This document shows, in pieces, positions 45,146 through 55,006 of a stretch of DNA of 64,000 bases. Each line of letters begins with the position of its first letter. The stretch's first letter is position 1. Below the pieces are notes generated by a model that was given only the letters and a program-made list of their open reading frames with translations, did no database searches and had not been told where the DNA came from. Made by a program: the position numbers and the translations under genes. Source of the DNA: CAXBDP01 sp963974465 (GTDB taxonomy: Bacteria; Bacteroidota; Bacteroidia; Cytophagales; Cyclobacteriaceae); the NCBI GenBank assembly GCA_049340005.1, contig JBMPIY010000004.1. The stretch is one strand, 5' to 3'.

Positions 45146-46879
45146 TTGTTCCGTATCCTTTTAATAATTGCCTTTACGTTTATTTTATCTCCTGTCTTTG
45201 CACAGCAGGCAGGTGAAATGCAGCTCTATTGGCAGGCAGAAAAAGGCAGCGAGGATATTTCCAATTTGCCAAAGGTAGCAGCAGATTCATTGCAAGCAGC
45301 ACGCATTATAACCAACGCATTGAATGACTTTCGCAGCATTGGTTATTTGTCGGCTAATATTGATGGAATAGAAATGGATAGCGCTAAATGGGATATACAG
45401 TTATACTTGGGGCCGATTTTTAGCTGGGCAAGATTGGATCTTGAGAATATTGATGAGCTGATGCTAAGAAAGGTTGGCTACAGAAAGTCAGACTTTGAAG
45501 GTAAGCGAATAGATCCAAAACAACTATCTGCGCTGATGAACAAATTGCAGCAAGAAAACATCGATGCCGGTTATCCATTCACCCAATTGCTTCTCGATAG
45601 TTTGCAAATGCGGGAGGATGGAATTACCGCTAAGATAAATCTCATTCCCGGCCCAAAAGTCTATTTCGATTCGCTACAGATAAATCCAAGCGATTTGGTC
45701 AAAAGCTCTTTTCTATCCAGCTATTTGGGTATTAGAGAAGGTGAGCCATTCAATGAGAAATTTTTTAATCGCATTAATAATCGTATCAAAAGATTAAACT
45801 TTCTGAAACAACGAGAAGCACCATCCGTGACTTTTATGGATGATATGGCTTATCCTATGCTGCAGTTAGAAGCGCAAAAGGTTAATCAAGTAGATGGTGT
45901 ATTGGGATTGCTTCCTAATGAATTAGATCCTGGTAAGGTGCTGGTGACAGGCCAGCTCAATTTGGATTTGTACAACCTATTCCAATCGGGCAAAAGGCTT
46001 GGGATAGAATGGCAGAAAATGCGACCTGAATCGCAATTGCTACGCATGGAGTATGGCCACCCTAATTTGCTCAATTCACCGATCGATCTGGACTTGGGCT
46101 TTTATTTACTCAAGGAAGATTCCTCCTTCTTGAATACAGACTTACGGATTTCGCTGGGCTATTTGGCGGGTGATGCGAGTCAGCTCAAATTTATCGCGGG
46201 CAATCAGCGAGGAAGTTTACTTTCTGTTGGGCAAGGTTCTGAACAAGATCAATTCAACAATCTGGCCGATACGCAATACAGCTATTATGGAGTGAATTGG
46301 AATATGATTACAACAGATGATCCATTTCATCCATTCCGTGGTTGGAATGTGAATGTAAGCGCGGATATAGGCAATAGGCGAATACTCGAAAATGCTTCCT
46401 TACCTCCCGCCTTCTATGAGAGTTTGGATTTGCGAAGTGTGAAATTCACATTTCAAGCTTCTGCTGAGCGATTTAGTCAATTGAGTTCAAGAATTATTCT
46501 TCGCAGCAAATTTCAAGGTGGATGGATCGAAAATCAACAGCTCTTTTTGAACGAACTCTATAGACTTGGAGGACTCAATTCGCTTCGAGGTTTTAACGAA
46601 AACTTCTTTTTTGCCTCCCAATATGCTATGCTCAATTTGGAACCTCGATTCTATCTAGATGCTAATTCTTACTTTTTTCTATTTTATGATCAAGCATACC
46701 TTTATTACGAACTTGAAACTGCTAAATTTGAGGATTCTCCCTTTGGGATAGGAGCTGGGGTAAGTTTCACTACCAATGCGGGAATATTTAATTTGGCTTA
46801 TGGGCTCGGAAATTCAAAACTTCAGAAATTTGAGTTCAGCAACTCTAAAATACATATTGGGTACATCAGTCGTTTTTAA
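45146..46879 (+). CDS. BamA/TamA-like outer membrane protein
   Basis: A 577-residue exported protein with signal FTFILSPVFAQ. The N-terminal half (40-260) is POTRA-like, with strands such as IDGIEMDSAKWDIQLYL and ITAKINLIPGPKVYFDSL. The C-terminal half is a 16-strand-type D15 barrel with RLGGLNSLRGFNENFFFAS, the conserved RGF motif, and a final aromatic strand KIHIGYISRF. It is probably an outer-membrane assembly or translocation factor. The start is unclear (TTG or ATT; no ATG nearby). Confidence 0.88.
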   Translation: MFRILLIIAFTFILSPVFAQQAGEMQLYWQAEKGSEDISNLPKVAADSLQAARIITNALNDFRSIGYLSANIDGIEMDSAKWDIQLYLGPIFSWARLDLENIDELMLRKVGYRKSDFEGKRIDPKQLSALMNKLQQENIDAGYPFTQLLLDSLQMREDGITAKINLIPGPKVYFDSLQINPSDLVKSSFLSSYLGIREGEPFNEKFFNRINNRIKRLNFLKQREAPSVTFMDDMAYPMLQLEAQKVNQVDGVLGLLPNELDPGKVLVTGQLNLDLYNLFQSGKRLGIEWQKMRPESQLLRMEYGHPNLLNSPIDLDLGFYLLKEDSSFLNTDLRISLGYLAGDASQLKFIAGNQRGSLLSVGQGSEQDQFNNLADTQYSYYGVNWNMITTDDPFHPFRGWNVNVSADIGNRRILENASLPPAFYESLDLRSVKFTFQASAERFSQLSSRIILRSKFQGGWIENQQLFLNELYRLGGLNSLRGFNENFFFASQYAMLNLEPRFYLDANSYFFLFYDQAYLYYELETAKFEDSPFGIGAGVSFTTNAGIFNLAYGLGNSKLQKFEFSNSKIHIGYISRF

Positions 46880-46895
46880 GCATTTTTTCATTTTG

Positions 46896-47981
46896 ATGTT
46901 TGGCTTAATTGTCAGCTTCAATACATCAGCACAAAGTGACCGTATTGATGTTGCCCCACTCGTATTTGACCAAGGCTCACAAAGCTATTTACCTAAGCCC
47001 AATTCGAGTTTATATGATGTTTTGCATTATGAAATAAACTTGGCCAAGCATCCATACAAAGAAATAAGCATACAGCAGCCGAGCTCATTTTCAGTTTGGA
47101 TCAACCATCAGTTGATAGAAAAAGCGGGAGGGAAAGTTCGTTTTTCCACAGATAGCCTGCGAAATATCTATGGGGCAAATATTCTACTTAGTGTACATAG
47201 CAGTAATAGTTTGAGTAGAAATTTGTCGGTGAATATTGCATCAGCATTTCAGCAGCAAGTTGTTGTAGAAGACAAAAATCTAATTGCAAAGGAAAGAGAG
47301 CAAAGTAGATTTCCTGATTTTATTGGGACCGGCTTTGTGATTTTATTGTTACTGATGGCTTTGCTGCGAATTTCTTATCCAAAAATATTCAGAGAGTATT
47401 TTAATCCTGCTGCGGTATTTTTTCCTAGAGTGAGTGTGGACACATTAATAATGTCTCGTCAGTTTAACCCAGGAACATTTTTGGCCTTACTCACCTTTTC
47501 GTTTTTGGTGATGTTTGTATTGCTGGTATTACTGAATTGGCAGATTGACTTACCCCCCTTTTTGGAATTTTTCAGTACGAGTAGTTATGGATTGCTAATG
47601 GCTATTTTAGGCATAGGTTTTATCGTAACCTTTTTGATATTTCTAGGCAAGTTTGTTTTTTTATCAGTTTGTTCATATTTGTATGGACTAGAGCAATTTA
47701 AGGCAATCCACTTCTTTGATTATATCAGAATTTCCAGCATCATTTACATGGGCGTTTTGCTTTGGATTCTGTTTAATTTCTTCGTCTTATCCGCACCCAT
47801 TGCATCGAGTGCAACTATTGCATTTATCGCCATTATCATTCTGTTTACAGTCCGCATAGCCATAATTCTTATTAAATTGATTCGAACCGCTAATCTTCGA
47901 TTTTCTTATTTATTTTCATACCTTTGCACCACTGAAATCATACCCCTTGTAGTGGTTTTAAAATTGATTTCAGTTTTCTAG
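46896..47981 (+). CDS. DUF4271 domain-containing membrane protein
   Basis: A protein of about 361 residues with a signal-like N-terminus (MFGLIVSFNTSAQ), an exported soluble region of some 130 residues, and then five to six membrane helices in the C-terminal half. The pattern, and the position just before hemD, match DUF4271 proteins of Bacteroidota. Function is unknown. The chosen ATG gives a very short signal, so an upstream TTG or ATT cannot be excluded. Confidence 0.8.
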   Translation: MFGLIVSFNTSAQSDRIDVAPLVFDQGSQSYLPKPNSSLYDVLHYEINLAKHPYKEISIQQPSSFSVWINHQLIEKAGGKVRFSTDSLRNIYGANILLSVHSSNSLSRNLSVNIASAFQQQVVVEDKNLIAKEREQSRFPDFIGTGFVILLLLMALLRISYPKIFREYFNPAAVFFPRVSVDTLIMSRQFNPGTFLALLTFSFLVMFVLLVLLNWQIDLPPFLEFFSTSSYGLLMAILGIGFIVTFLIFLGKFVFLSVCSYLYGLEQFKAIHFFDYIRISSIIYMGVLLWILFNFFVLSAPIASSATIAFIAIIILFTVRIAIILIKLIRTANLRFSYLFSYLCTTEIIPLVVVLKLISVF

Positions 47982-48011
47982 GGCTTTCCTGTGTTAAAAT
48001 TTAAATTGAGC

Positions 48012-48782
48012 ATGACAAAAGGTAAAGATCGAATCAAGTCAGTAAAGAGTATATTAGTTTCTCAACCTGAACCCGCCGATGACAAATCCCCTTATGGTAT
48101 CCTCGCCAAGAAATACGGAATCAAAATAGATTTTCGTCCCTTCATTCAGGTAGATCCAGTAGGTGTAAAAGAATTTCGCAAGCAAAAAATTGATGTGCTC
48201 AATCATACTGCGGTAATATTTACCAGCAGAAATGCAGTAGATCACTTTTTCAATTTGATGAAAGATTTGAAAATTGAAATGCCCCCAGAGATGAAGTATT
48301 TCTGTATTTCGGAACAAACCTCAAATTACCTTGCCAAATACATTGTGGTAAGAAAAAGGAAGATTTTTACAGGAGAAAAGACTGCAAACCAGCTATTTGA
48401 CATTATTAAAAAACATAAAAACGAAAAGTATATTTTCCCTTGTTCTGATATTCGCAAGGATGATATACCTGAGTTTTTGGATAAAGGTGGTTACAAATGG
48501 AGTGAGGCAATTATTTACCGCACTGTAGCTAGTGATTTGTCTGACCTCTCCGACGTCAACTACGATGTAATTGCCTTTTTTAGCCCTAGCGGTATTCACA
48601 GTTTGTTTCAAAATTTTCCGGACTTCAAGCAAAACAATACCAGGATCGCAGCATTTGGATCTACCACTGCTCAAGCCGTACGTGAAGCAAACTTGATTTT
48701 GGATATAGAAGCACCGCTCCCAAATGCTCCTTCGATGACGGGTGCATTAGAGTTGTATATTAAAAAGGCTAATAACGTCTGA
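48012..48782 (+). CDS. hemD: Uroporphyrinogen-III synthase
   Basis: About 256 residues with the loosely conserved HemD fold motifs: ILVSQPEPAD, VIFTSRNAVDHFF, CISEQTSNYL, IFPCSDIRKD, YRTVAS, DVIAFFSPSGIHSLF and AAFGSTTAQAV. It closes hydroxymethylbilane to uroporphyrinogen III in heme synthesis. Start is at MTKGKDR (48012); the upstream methionine at 47991 is less likely. It follows DUF4271 by 30 bases. Confidence 0.93.
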   Translation: MTKGKDRIKSVKSILVSQPEPADDKSPYGILAKKYGIKIDFRPFIQVDPVGVKEFRKQKIDVLNHTAVIFTSRNAVDHFFNLMKDLKIEMPPEMKYFCISEQTSNYLAKYIVVRKRKIFTGEKTANQLFDIIKKHKNEKYIFPCSDIRKDDIPEFLDKGGYKWSEAIIYRTVASDLSDLSDVNYDVIAFFSPSGIHSLFQNFPDFKQNNTRIAAFGSTTAQAVREANLILDIEAPLPNAPSMTGALELYIKKANNV

Positions 48783-48894
48783 GTGATCATTCATATAAAA
48801 AAAACAACCTTTTGGACAAACTTTATCGTAATTAGCCTAACACTTAGCTCCTACCTAAGTTTAATTGCTATATTTAGGTTTGTTTAGGCCTCTT

Positions 48895-49863
48895 ATGAGA
48901 AAATTACTGTTTACTTGTGCGTTGACTTTATCAGCATTATTCTTTGCTCAGATAGCGAATGCTCAGCAAGACACTCAATTTAGTCAGTTCATGTTCAATA
49001 GGTTGTTCCTCAATCCTGCCTACGCTGGTGTGGAAGGTGACATCCAAGTCACAGCCTTTCACAGAAGTCAATGGGTGGGCTATTCCACCGCTCAAAATGA
49101 AAGAGGTGGGGCACCAAGCTCACAAGTATTAAGTATTGACGCAGCTTTTCCAAGAGCCAAAAGTGGTTTAGGTTTACACATAGTAAATGACCAATTAGGT
49201 GCTTTAGGCAATTTAGATCTTCAATTATCCTATTCGTATCAAATCACCACCAATACTGGATTTGTGAACTTAGGAATGAGAGGTGGTTTATATTCTCAAA
49301 CATTAAATTACGACCAACTTCGCTGGGATGATCCCAATGATCCATTAAGGCAATTTGGTAGTGAAACTCAAATGACAACTGATTTTGGAGCTGGAGTATA
49401 CGTGAGAGTCAATAAGTTTTCTGGTGGCTTAAGTTACAATCACATTTCTCGTCCTGATTTTGATTTTGGGAGCTTTGGTCCAACTAATCCGCTCGAAGCA
49501 CACTTATATCTTACCGCGGGTTATGATATAACAGCCTCCGCTGATTGGGATATCACACCAGGTATCTTAATAAAATCTTTAGCCTTCAATACTACATCGG
49601 TCGATTTGAACGTTATTGCCACGTACAATAATAAGATGTGGGGTGGAGTGTCGATTAGGAATACAGAAGCGGCAGTTGGCATGATTGGGTACAGCTTGGC
49701 AAAGGACAATAGATTGAAAATTGGATATGCTTTTGATTATGTAATTGAATCACAAGATGCAAAAGCACCCACTTCTCATGAATTTATGCTGAAGTACACC
49801 ATCCCAAAGAAAACGGGTGCCATCGGCAAAAATATCGTACGTACGCCAAGATTTAGGTTTTGA
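48895..49863 (+). CDS. PorP/SprF family type IX secretion-associated outer membrane protein
   Basis: About 322 residues with a signal ending in ANAQQD, followed by TQFSQFMFNRLFLNPAYAG, the hallmark of PorP/SprF proteins. The rest is an outer-membrane beta-barrel. Such proteins sit with T9SS components and link substrates or adhesins to the cell surface. It lies directly upstream of gldK. TAGGTTTG at 48875-48882 could be a -7 box. Confidence 0.93.
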   Translation: MRKLLFTCALTLSALFFAQIANAQQDTQFSQFMFNRLFLNPAYAGVEGDIQVTAFHRSQWVGYSTAQNERGGAPSSQVLSIDAAFPRAKSGLGLHIVNDQLGALGNLDLQLSYSYQITTNTGFVNLGMRGGLYSQTLNYDQLRWDDPNDPLRQFGSETQMTTDFGAGVYVRVNKFSGGLSYNHISRPDFDFGSFGPTNPLEAHLYLTAGYDITASADWDITPGILIKSLAFNTTSVDLNVIATYNNKMWGGVSIRNTEAAVGMIGYSLAKDNRLKIGYAFDYVIESQDAKAPTSHEFMLKYTIPKKTGAIGKNIVRTPRFRF

Positions 49864-50024
49864 AATAGGATTTTTTGATAAAATCTTAACAGATTCTTAT
49901 CAGTTTTTTTTTAAAAGGTGCTTTTTTTTGTTTAACTATTGCTTAATTAGCACCCAAATCGAAAATTTTAAATCTTCTTATTTGGTTTTTTCGGAAAAGG
50001 AATTTGGTTATTGAACTTAAAAAT

Positions 50025-51053
50025 ATGTGGTTAAAGCTTAGAAGTATAGCTTCATTACTCATGCTATTTTCGCTTAGCCTGCTAATCCAAAGTTGCGGCC
50101 TTTTTGGCGGTGGACCCAAGGATGACAAAGGTCAGTTGATCGGCGTGCAGGGTAGAGAAGGTTGGGTAATGTCTGCTCCGTATGGAATGACATACGTGCC
50201 TGCCGGCGTGTTCCATATGGGTCAATCCGATGAGGATGTTCCATCCACCATGATTAACTTTAACAAGCAGGTAACTGTAAGTGCATTTTTCATGGACGAA
50301 TGGGAAATCTCTAATAATAGATATCGCCAATTTATGGAATCCATAATGAGTGATTCTCTCGAAAGTCTTGGAGAAGAATTCATCTATCAAAATCTATATC
50401 CGGATACTACTGTATGGAGAGATGACTTTACGCATCATATGTTCGATCCTATGTTGGAGTATTATTACCAACACCCGGCATTCGACGATTATCCTGTAGT
50501 TGGTGTAAACTGGGAAGCAGCAAAATATTTCTCTACTTGGAGAACAAATTACCTAAACGATTGGCGTTCGAAAGAAGGCCTTTTTGCCATGCCTAGATTC
50601 CGTCTGCCTAATGAAGCGGAATGGGAATATGCTGCAAAAGGTGGTAGAGACATGGCTCCATATCCTTGGGGTGGTCCATACGCTAGAACTGGTGATGGAT
50701 GTGTGCTAGCCAACTTTAAAAATGGCAGAGGTAACTATGTAGATGATGGCTATCCTTATACAGCTCCTGTAGATGCATTCTTACCAAATGACTTTGGCCT
50801 TTATAACATGGCAGGCAATGTTGCTGAATGGTGTGAAGATGCATACAACCCAGCTGCAATGCCTATAGTATGGGATTTGAATCCTACATACCACGATGAA
50901 TTTGAACCACGTAAAATTGTTCGTGGCGGATCTTGGAAAGACGTAGCCTATTACCTAGAAACAGGTACTAGAACTTATGACTTCAAGGATTCAGCTAGAT
51001 CATACATTGGTTTCCGAAATGCAATGAGCTTTATTGGTGGAACTCAACGATAA
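50025..51053 (+). CDS. gldK: Gliding motility lipoprotein GldK
   Basis: A lipoprotein of about 342 residues with lipobox LIQSC (Cys24). It has a formylglycine-generating-enzyme (SUMF1) domain: MTYVPAGVFHMGQSDEDVP, VGVNWEAAKYFSTWR, RLPNEAEWEYAAKGG, NVAEWCEDAYN and KIVRGGSWKD. GldK is a ring component of the type IX secretion/gliding machine at the outer membrane, with GldN. It begins the gldKLMN run. Start chosen at ATG 50025, just before the lipoprotein signal. Confidence 0.95.
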   Translation: MWLKLRSIASLLMLFSLSLLIQSCGLFGGGPKDDKGQLIGVQGREGWVMSAPYGMTYVPAGVFHMGQSDEDVPSTMINFNKQVTVSAFFMDEWEISNNRYRQFMESIMSDSLESLGEEFIYQNLYPDTTVWRDDFTHHMFDPMLEYYYQHPAFDDYPVVGVNWEAAKYFSTWRTNYLNDWRSKEGLFAMPRFRLPNEAEWEYAAKGGRDMAPYPWGGPYARTGDGCVLANFKNGRGNYVDDGYPYTAPVDAFLPNDFGLYNMAGNVAEWCEDAYNPAAMPIVWDLNPTYHDEFEPRKIVRGGSWKDVAYYLETGTRTYDFKDSARSYIGFRNAMSFIGGTQR

Positions 51054-51128
51054 AATCTAAAAGCTTTTAACAAGCTGATTTTCAAAACAAAAACAAGTAA
51101 ATTAACCTTTTAAAACTATTGAATTAAG

Positions 51129-51788
51129 ATGGGCGCAAAAAAAAGCGGTTTCTCGTATCGTTTCTACACTAACATAATGCCTAAGATATATGGTATCGGA
51201 GCGGCAGTCGTGTTGGTCGGTGTACTTTTTAAACTTACTTACTTACCTGGTGCAAATTTGTTCCTGATGGTTGGTTTGGGAACAGAAGCTATCATTTTCT
51301 TTCTAAGTGCATTTGAACCAAAATCTGAAGATTATGATTGGTCAATTGTCTATCCGGAATTAGCTGATCCAAATGCAGCACCTTCACCTAAGAAATCAAT
51401 GCCTGCTGGAGCTGACAAATCAGTTTCTCGTCAGTTAGATCAAGTTTTAGAAAGTGCCAAGGTTGGCCCAGAATTGATCGAAAGCTTAGGTACTGGTCTG
51501 AAAAGCCTTTCTGAGAATGTTGGAAATATGTCCAAGCTATCAAATGCAGTAGTAGCCACAAACGAGTACGCTCAAAATGTAAAAGCAGCAAGCGAATCAA
51601 TGGTTCATATTAACCAATCATATGCACTTGCCTCTCAATCATTAGAAGGCTTTTCAAATGCATTGAAGCAAATGGGTGAAGCAGGTGAGCAAACACAACA
51701 GTTCAAAACTGAATTAGGCAAGCTAAACGAAAGTATTGCTTCCCTTAATAAAGTTTATGGCGGTATGTTATCTGCAATGAGAAGTTAA
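51129..51788 (+). CDS. gldL: Gliding motility inner-membrane motor protein GldL
   Basis: A 219-residue protein. Two membrane helices (residues about 17-35 and 44-61) include a conserved Glu in GTEAIIFFLSAFEP. Then come SEDYDWSIVYPEL and a long helical, Ala/Ser/Gln-rich tail. GldL and GldM form the proton-driven motor that powers type IX secretion and gliding. The gene lies between gldK and gldM with short gaps. Confidence 0.95.
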   Translation: MGAKKSGFSYRFYTNIMPKIYGIGAAVVLVGVLFKLTYLPGANLFLMVGLGTEAIIFFLSAFEPKSEDYDWSIVYPELADPNAAPSPKKSMPAGADKSVSRQLDQVLESAKVGPELIESLGTGLKSLSENVGNMSKLSNAVVATNEYAQNVKAASESMVHINQSYALASQSLEGFSNALKQMGEAGEQTQQFKTELGKLNESIASLNKVYGGMLSAMRS

Positions 51789-51825
51789 TTTTTGTATTTG
51801 ATAATCTTTAGGAAAGACTAATAAT

Positions 51826-53412
51826 ATGGCTGGAGGAAAAGAAACGCCAAGGCAACGGATGATAGGGCTAGTATATCTTGCCCTTACTGCGCTTTTGGCG
51901 ATGAACATTACCAATACCGTACTTGATAAGTTTGTTTTTATTAATAAGAGTCTCGAAAGAACTATTGCTGAAGATAGGACTAAGAACGATTTGACTGTTG
52001 CTGCTATTTCTTCGGCAGTATCAGAATCGGGTAATAGAGCCGCTGATGTTGCTGTTTTGGAGAAATCTAGAAGAGTAAGAACAGAAACGGAAGCTGTAGT
52101 ACGAGAAATGAATGAGCTAAAAGAAACATTCATTGAAATCACTGGTGGTTTAGATGAATATGGCGAAGTTCAAGGGAAAACAAACACTGATAAAGTAGCT
52201 GATCACATGATCAACAAAGGTAACGGCGAAATATTACAAAATAGACTTAATAGCTATGTGGACTTTTTGCGCCAAGAATCTGGGTTAGGTGAGCAAATTA
52301 CCTATTTTGCTTTAGATGCAAGTGAAGATCCTTTGTACCAAAATGACCCAAATCAAAATCAGAAGGACTTTGCGAGCTTAAAGTTTGAAATGACACCTAC
52401 TGTAGCTGGTATTGCTGATGTATCTCAACTGACTACTGAAGTCCTGAACAGAGAAGCTTTGGTATTAGATGAATTAAGAAGAAGTGTAGGAGCTTCCGAT
52501 CTGCGCTTTGATAATATCTTGCCAATGGTAAGAGCTGATGCAAAATATGTGGCTGCTGGTACAAAATACGAAGCAGAGCTATTTCTTTCAGCATCATTAT
52601 CATCTGTCGCTCCTGAAATGACTATAAACGGCAATCCTATTCCAGTAGAAAATGGTGTAGGTAAAATTGAGTTTACAGCAGCGGGAGGTGGATATGACGA
52701 AAACGACGTAGCTAGAAGAACTTTTACTGGAGAAATTAAATTGCCAACTCCTGGTGGAGGAGATACTACTTTCACAAGAGAGTATGAATACTTCGTAATT
52801 AAGCCGGTTGTTCAAATTTTATCAGCTACTGTTTCACAACTTTACTTAAATGCTGGTAATGAATTAAATATCCAAGTTCCTGCTTTAGGAGCAGCTTATG
52901 ACCCAAGCTTTACAGCTCAAGGGGCAGCAGTTGTGAATGGTCCGCAAAGAGGTTTGGTAACAATTGTACCAAATTCAGCAGAAGTTACGTTAAACATTGC
53001 AAGTGGTGGTACACCAATCGAATCTAGGAAATTTCAAGTGTCGAGGATACCATTACCAACGCTAGCAGTTGGAGTAAATGGAAGACCTGCAAACTTGAGA
53101 GAAGGAATGCCAGCTGCTGGAGTGAGAGAAGTTGCAGTAAATGCAATTGCAGAAGAAAACTTTAAAGCCTTCTTACCAAATGATGCTCAATATAGAGTAG
53201 TAAGTTTCAAGCTTTTATTAGGTAGAGGACAAAGAATTCTGCAGGAAAGAGTTTATAATTCTGATAAAGCCAACGTATCTGACTTTATTGGTCAAGCTCA
53301 GCCTGGAGATAGAATTGTGATTGAAGAAGTGAAAGTACAGAGAAGAAATTTTAGAGGAGAGATAGAGAACGTCAATATGCCGGCGACCTTTATCAGTATT
53401 CCATTAAATTAA
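51826..53412 (+). CDS. gldM: Gliding motility motor protein GldM
   Basis: A 528-residue protein with an N-terminal membrane helix after KETPRQRMIGLVYLALTALL, including the conserved Arg. A periplasmic helical region and several beta-rich domains follow (GKIEFTAAGGGYDE, VGVNGRPANLREG). GldM partners with GldL and spans the periplasm to reach the GldK/GldN ring. It contains one GCGGGAGG octamer at 52681 in the Ala-Ala-Gly-Gly codons. Confidence 0.95.
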   Translation: MAGGKETPRQRMIGLVYLALTALLAMNITNTVLDKFVFINKSLERTIAEDRTKNDLTVAAISSAVSESGNRAADVAVLEKSRRVRTETEAVVREMNELKETFIEITGGLDEYGEVQGKTNTDKVADHMINKGNGEILQNRLNSYVDFLRQESGLGEQITYFALDASEDPLYQNDPNQNQKDFASLKFEMTPTVAGIADVSQLTTEVLNREALVLDELRRSVGASDLRFDNILPMVRADAKYVAAGTKYEAELFLSASLSSVAPEMTINGNPIPVENGVGKIEFTAAGGGYDENDVARRTFTGEIKLPTPGGGDTTFTREYEYFVIKPVVQILSATVSQLYLNAGNELNIQVPALGAAYDPSFTAQGAAVVNGPQRGLVTIVPNSAEVTLNIASGGTPIESRKFQVSRIPLPTLAVGVNGRPANLREGMPAAGVREVAVNAIAEENFKAFLPNDAQYRVVSFKLLLGRGQRILQERVYNSDKANVSDFIGQAQPGDRIVIEEVKVQRRNFRGEIENVNMPATFISIPLN

Positions 53413-53419
53413 AAAGCGT

Positions 53420-54283
53420 ATGAAAAATTGGGCAATCTTATTTATTATGGTGGTATTGTTCCTTCCTGAGATGGTTCATGCACAGGAAAGGGTTGCCCCA
53501 TACAATGAAAATTCTGTAAGGCCAATTCAGGAATCTGAAATCATGTATCGCCGCAGAGTATGGAGAAGAATGGATCTTCGTGAGAAGATGAATCAACCCT
53601 TCTTTGCATTCAATAGTGAAATAACAAAAATCATTATTGATGCTGTAAATGATGGTAGACTTTTCCCTTACACAAGTGATTCACTTACCCGTAGAATGAC
53701 CAAGGAGGAGTTCTTAGATAACATGAAAATTCCTGCTTATGGCGCACCTACACTAACGGATGAAGAACGAGCAATGGGCTTCACAGAAGAAGCTGCCAAT
53801 GATGACTGGGGCGGCGGAGGCTGGGGCGATGAAGACGAAGAAGAAGCTGATTCTTCTAGAGACTTTTATTTCCTCCCGCGTCAAATAACCATTCTAGAAA
53901 TCATGGAGGACTTCATTTTTGATAAAAGACGTTCTAGAGCATACTGGGACATTCTTGCTGTGAAAATGATTATCCCTGCGAAAGAATTTGAAACAGGATT
54001 CCAGCGGGAGGTTGCTACATTTAGATATAAAGATTTAGACGATCTTTTCCGTAGTATGCCCGAAGAAGCCTTTTGGTTTAATAATTCAAATCAAAAAGCA
54101 AACTTAAATATGGCTGATGCATTCACACTTAGAATGTTCTCCGCTAATATCATTAAGTATTGGAATCCACAAAACAGAGCATTGGTTGATATCTACACAA
54201 AAAACCCAAGAGAAGCATTATTAGCTGCAAAATGGGTAGAGCAAGAACTATTAGAGTTTGAACACAATCTTTGGTCTAACTAA
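53420..54283 (+). CDS. gldN: Gliding motility protein GldN
   Basis: A 287-residue exported protein with signal ending VHAQE. It has RRVWRRMDLREKMNQPFF, the acidic-glycine linker DDWGGGGWGDEDEEE, and ILEIMEDFIFDKRRSRAYWDIL. GldN forms the periplasmic ring with GldK. It is 7 bases after gldM and is the last gene before a strong terminator. Two octamer copies lie inside (53872, 54004). Confidence 0.94.
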   Translation: MKNWAILFIMVVLFLPEMVHAQERVAPYNENSVRPIQESEIMYRRRVWRRMDLREKMNQPFFAFNSEITKIIIDAVNDGRLFPYTSDSLTRRMTKEEFLDNMKIPAYGAPTLTDEERAMGFTEEAANDDWGGGGWGDEDEEEADSSRDFYFLPRQITILEIMEDFIFDKRRSRAYWDILAVKMIIPAKEFETGFQREVATFRYKDLDDLFRSMPEEAFWFNNSNQKANLNMADAFTLRMFSANIIKYWNPQNRALVDIYTKNPREALLAAKWVEQELLEFEHNLWSN

Positions 54284-54308
54284 ATAAAACCAAAAATTAG
54301 GGCATAAT

Positions 54309-54336
54309 AAAAGGAGGCAAATTGCCTCCTTTTTTC
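54309..54336 (+). terminator. Terminator of the gldKLMN operon
   Basis: AAAGGAGGC pairs with GCCTCCTTT around a 5-base loop and is followed by T residues. It lies 26 bases after the gldN stop and also faces the convergent small exported gene. Confidence 0.9.
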
Positions 54337-54375
54337 ATTTAATTGAGCGCCAAAATCAATTAATCAACAAACAAT

Positions 54376-54972
54376 TCAATTATTATCTTTAGTTGTCACG
54401 AAGATCAAACCTCGTTTTTCGCCCATCTCGTACTTTAACATTTGATCTTCCTCTGCTGTAATTTTAATCTCCTTTACATTCTTAAAGCCAAATTCACTAA
54501 AAGGCTTATTAGATTTCACCCCATCTACTATCAACAAGAAATCATCCCAAGTAGAATTCTTTCTAGTATTGGCAGAAGCCTTCCATAATTCCTTTTCTCT
54601 CTCCAATGGGTCTACATTAAGCATCTTGGCCGGATCCGGACCATTGCCCTTAAAAGTGTAGATATGCACTGCACCGTATTTTCCTTCTTCACCGTATTTA
54701 TCCCTTGCTGCTTCTGATTTCAATATCCCAACAGACTTGATATCATCCGGGAAAATCCCGAGTTGGCTTTCATCTACTCGCTTACCATCTACTTCATAGA
54801 TGGGCTTAATCTCTCCCTCTAATGCCCTCAACAACTCATTGGCACCGCCGATCACAGTCATGGTGAAAGATCTTCCTTCATTGTTAGCAATAGGAGAGTT
54901 TTGCGCTTGTATCGTGCTTATCAGAATCATCATTGACAAGCATGTGATTAAAGATACTTTTAACATTTTCAT
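54376..54972 (-). CDS. Exported TonB-plug-like module protein, paralog 1
   Basis: A 198-residue exported protein with a signal ending in TIQAQ. Its core reads IYEVDGKRVDESQLGI, DDIKSVGILKSEAARDKYGE, and GKYGAVHIYTFKGNGPD, the pattern of the TonB-dependent receptor plug domain. Similar text occurs in the M56 sensor and in the neighbouring paralog. It has no barrel and no anchor, so it should be free in the periplasm or outer-membrane-bound. A second, weaker copy of the pattern (FLLIVDGVKSN, FKNVKEIKITAEE) follows. Confidence 0.8.
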   Translation of the reverse strand: MKMLKVSLITCLSMMILISTIQAQNSPIANNEGRSFTMTVIGGANELLRALEGEIKPIYEVDGKRVDESQLGIFPDDIKSVGILKSEAARDKYGEEGKYGAVHIYTFKGNGPDPAKMLNVDPLEREKELWKASANTRKNSTWDDFLLIVDGVKSNKPFSEFGFKNVKEIKITAEEDQMLKYEMGEKRGLIFVTTKDNN

Positions 54973-55006
54973 AGCAAATCTTTTTATGTGTGTGTTAATG
55001 CGAAAT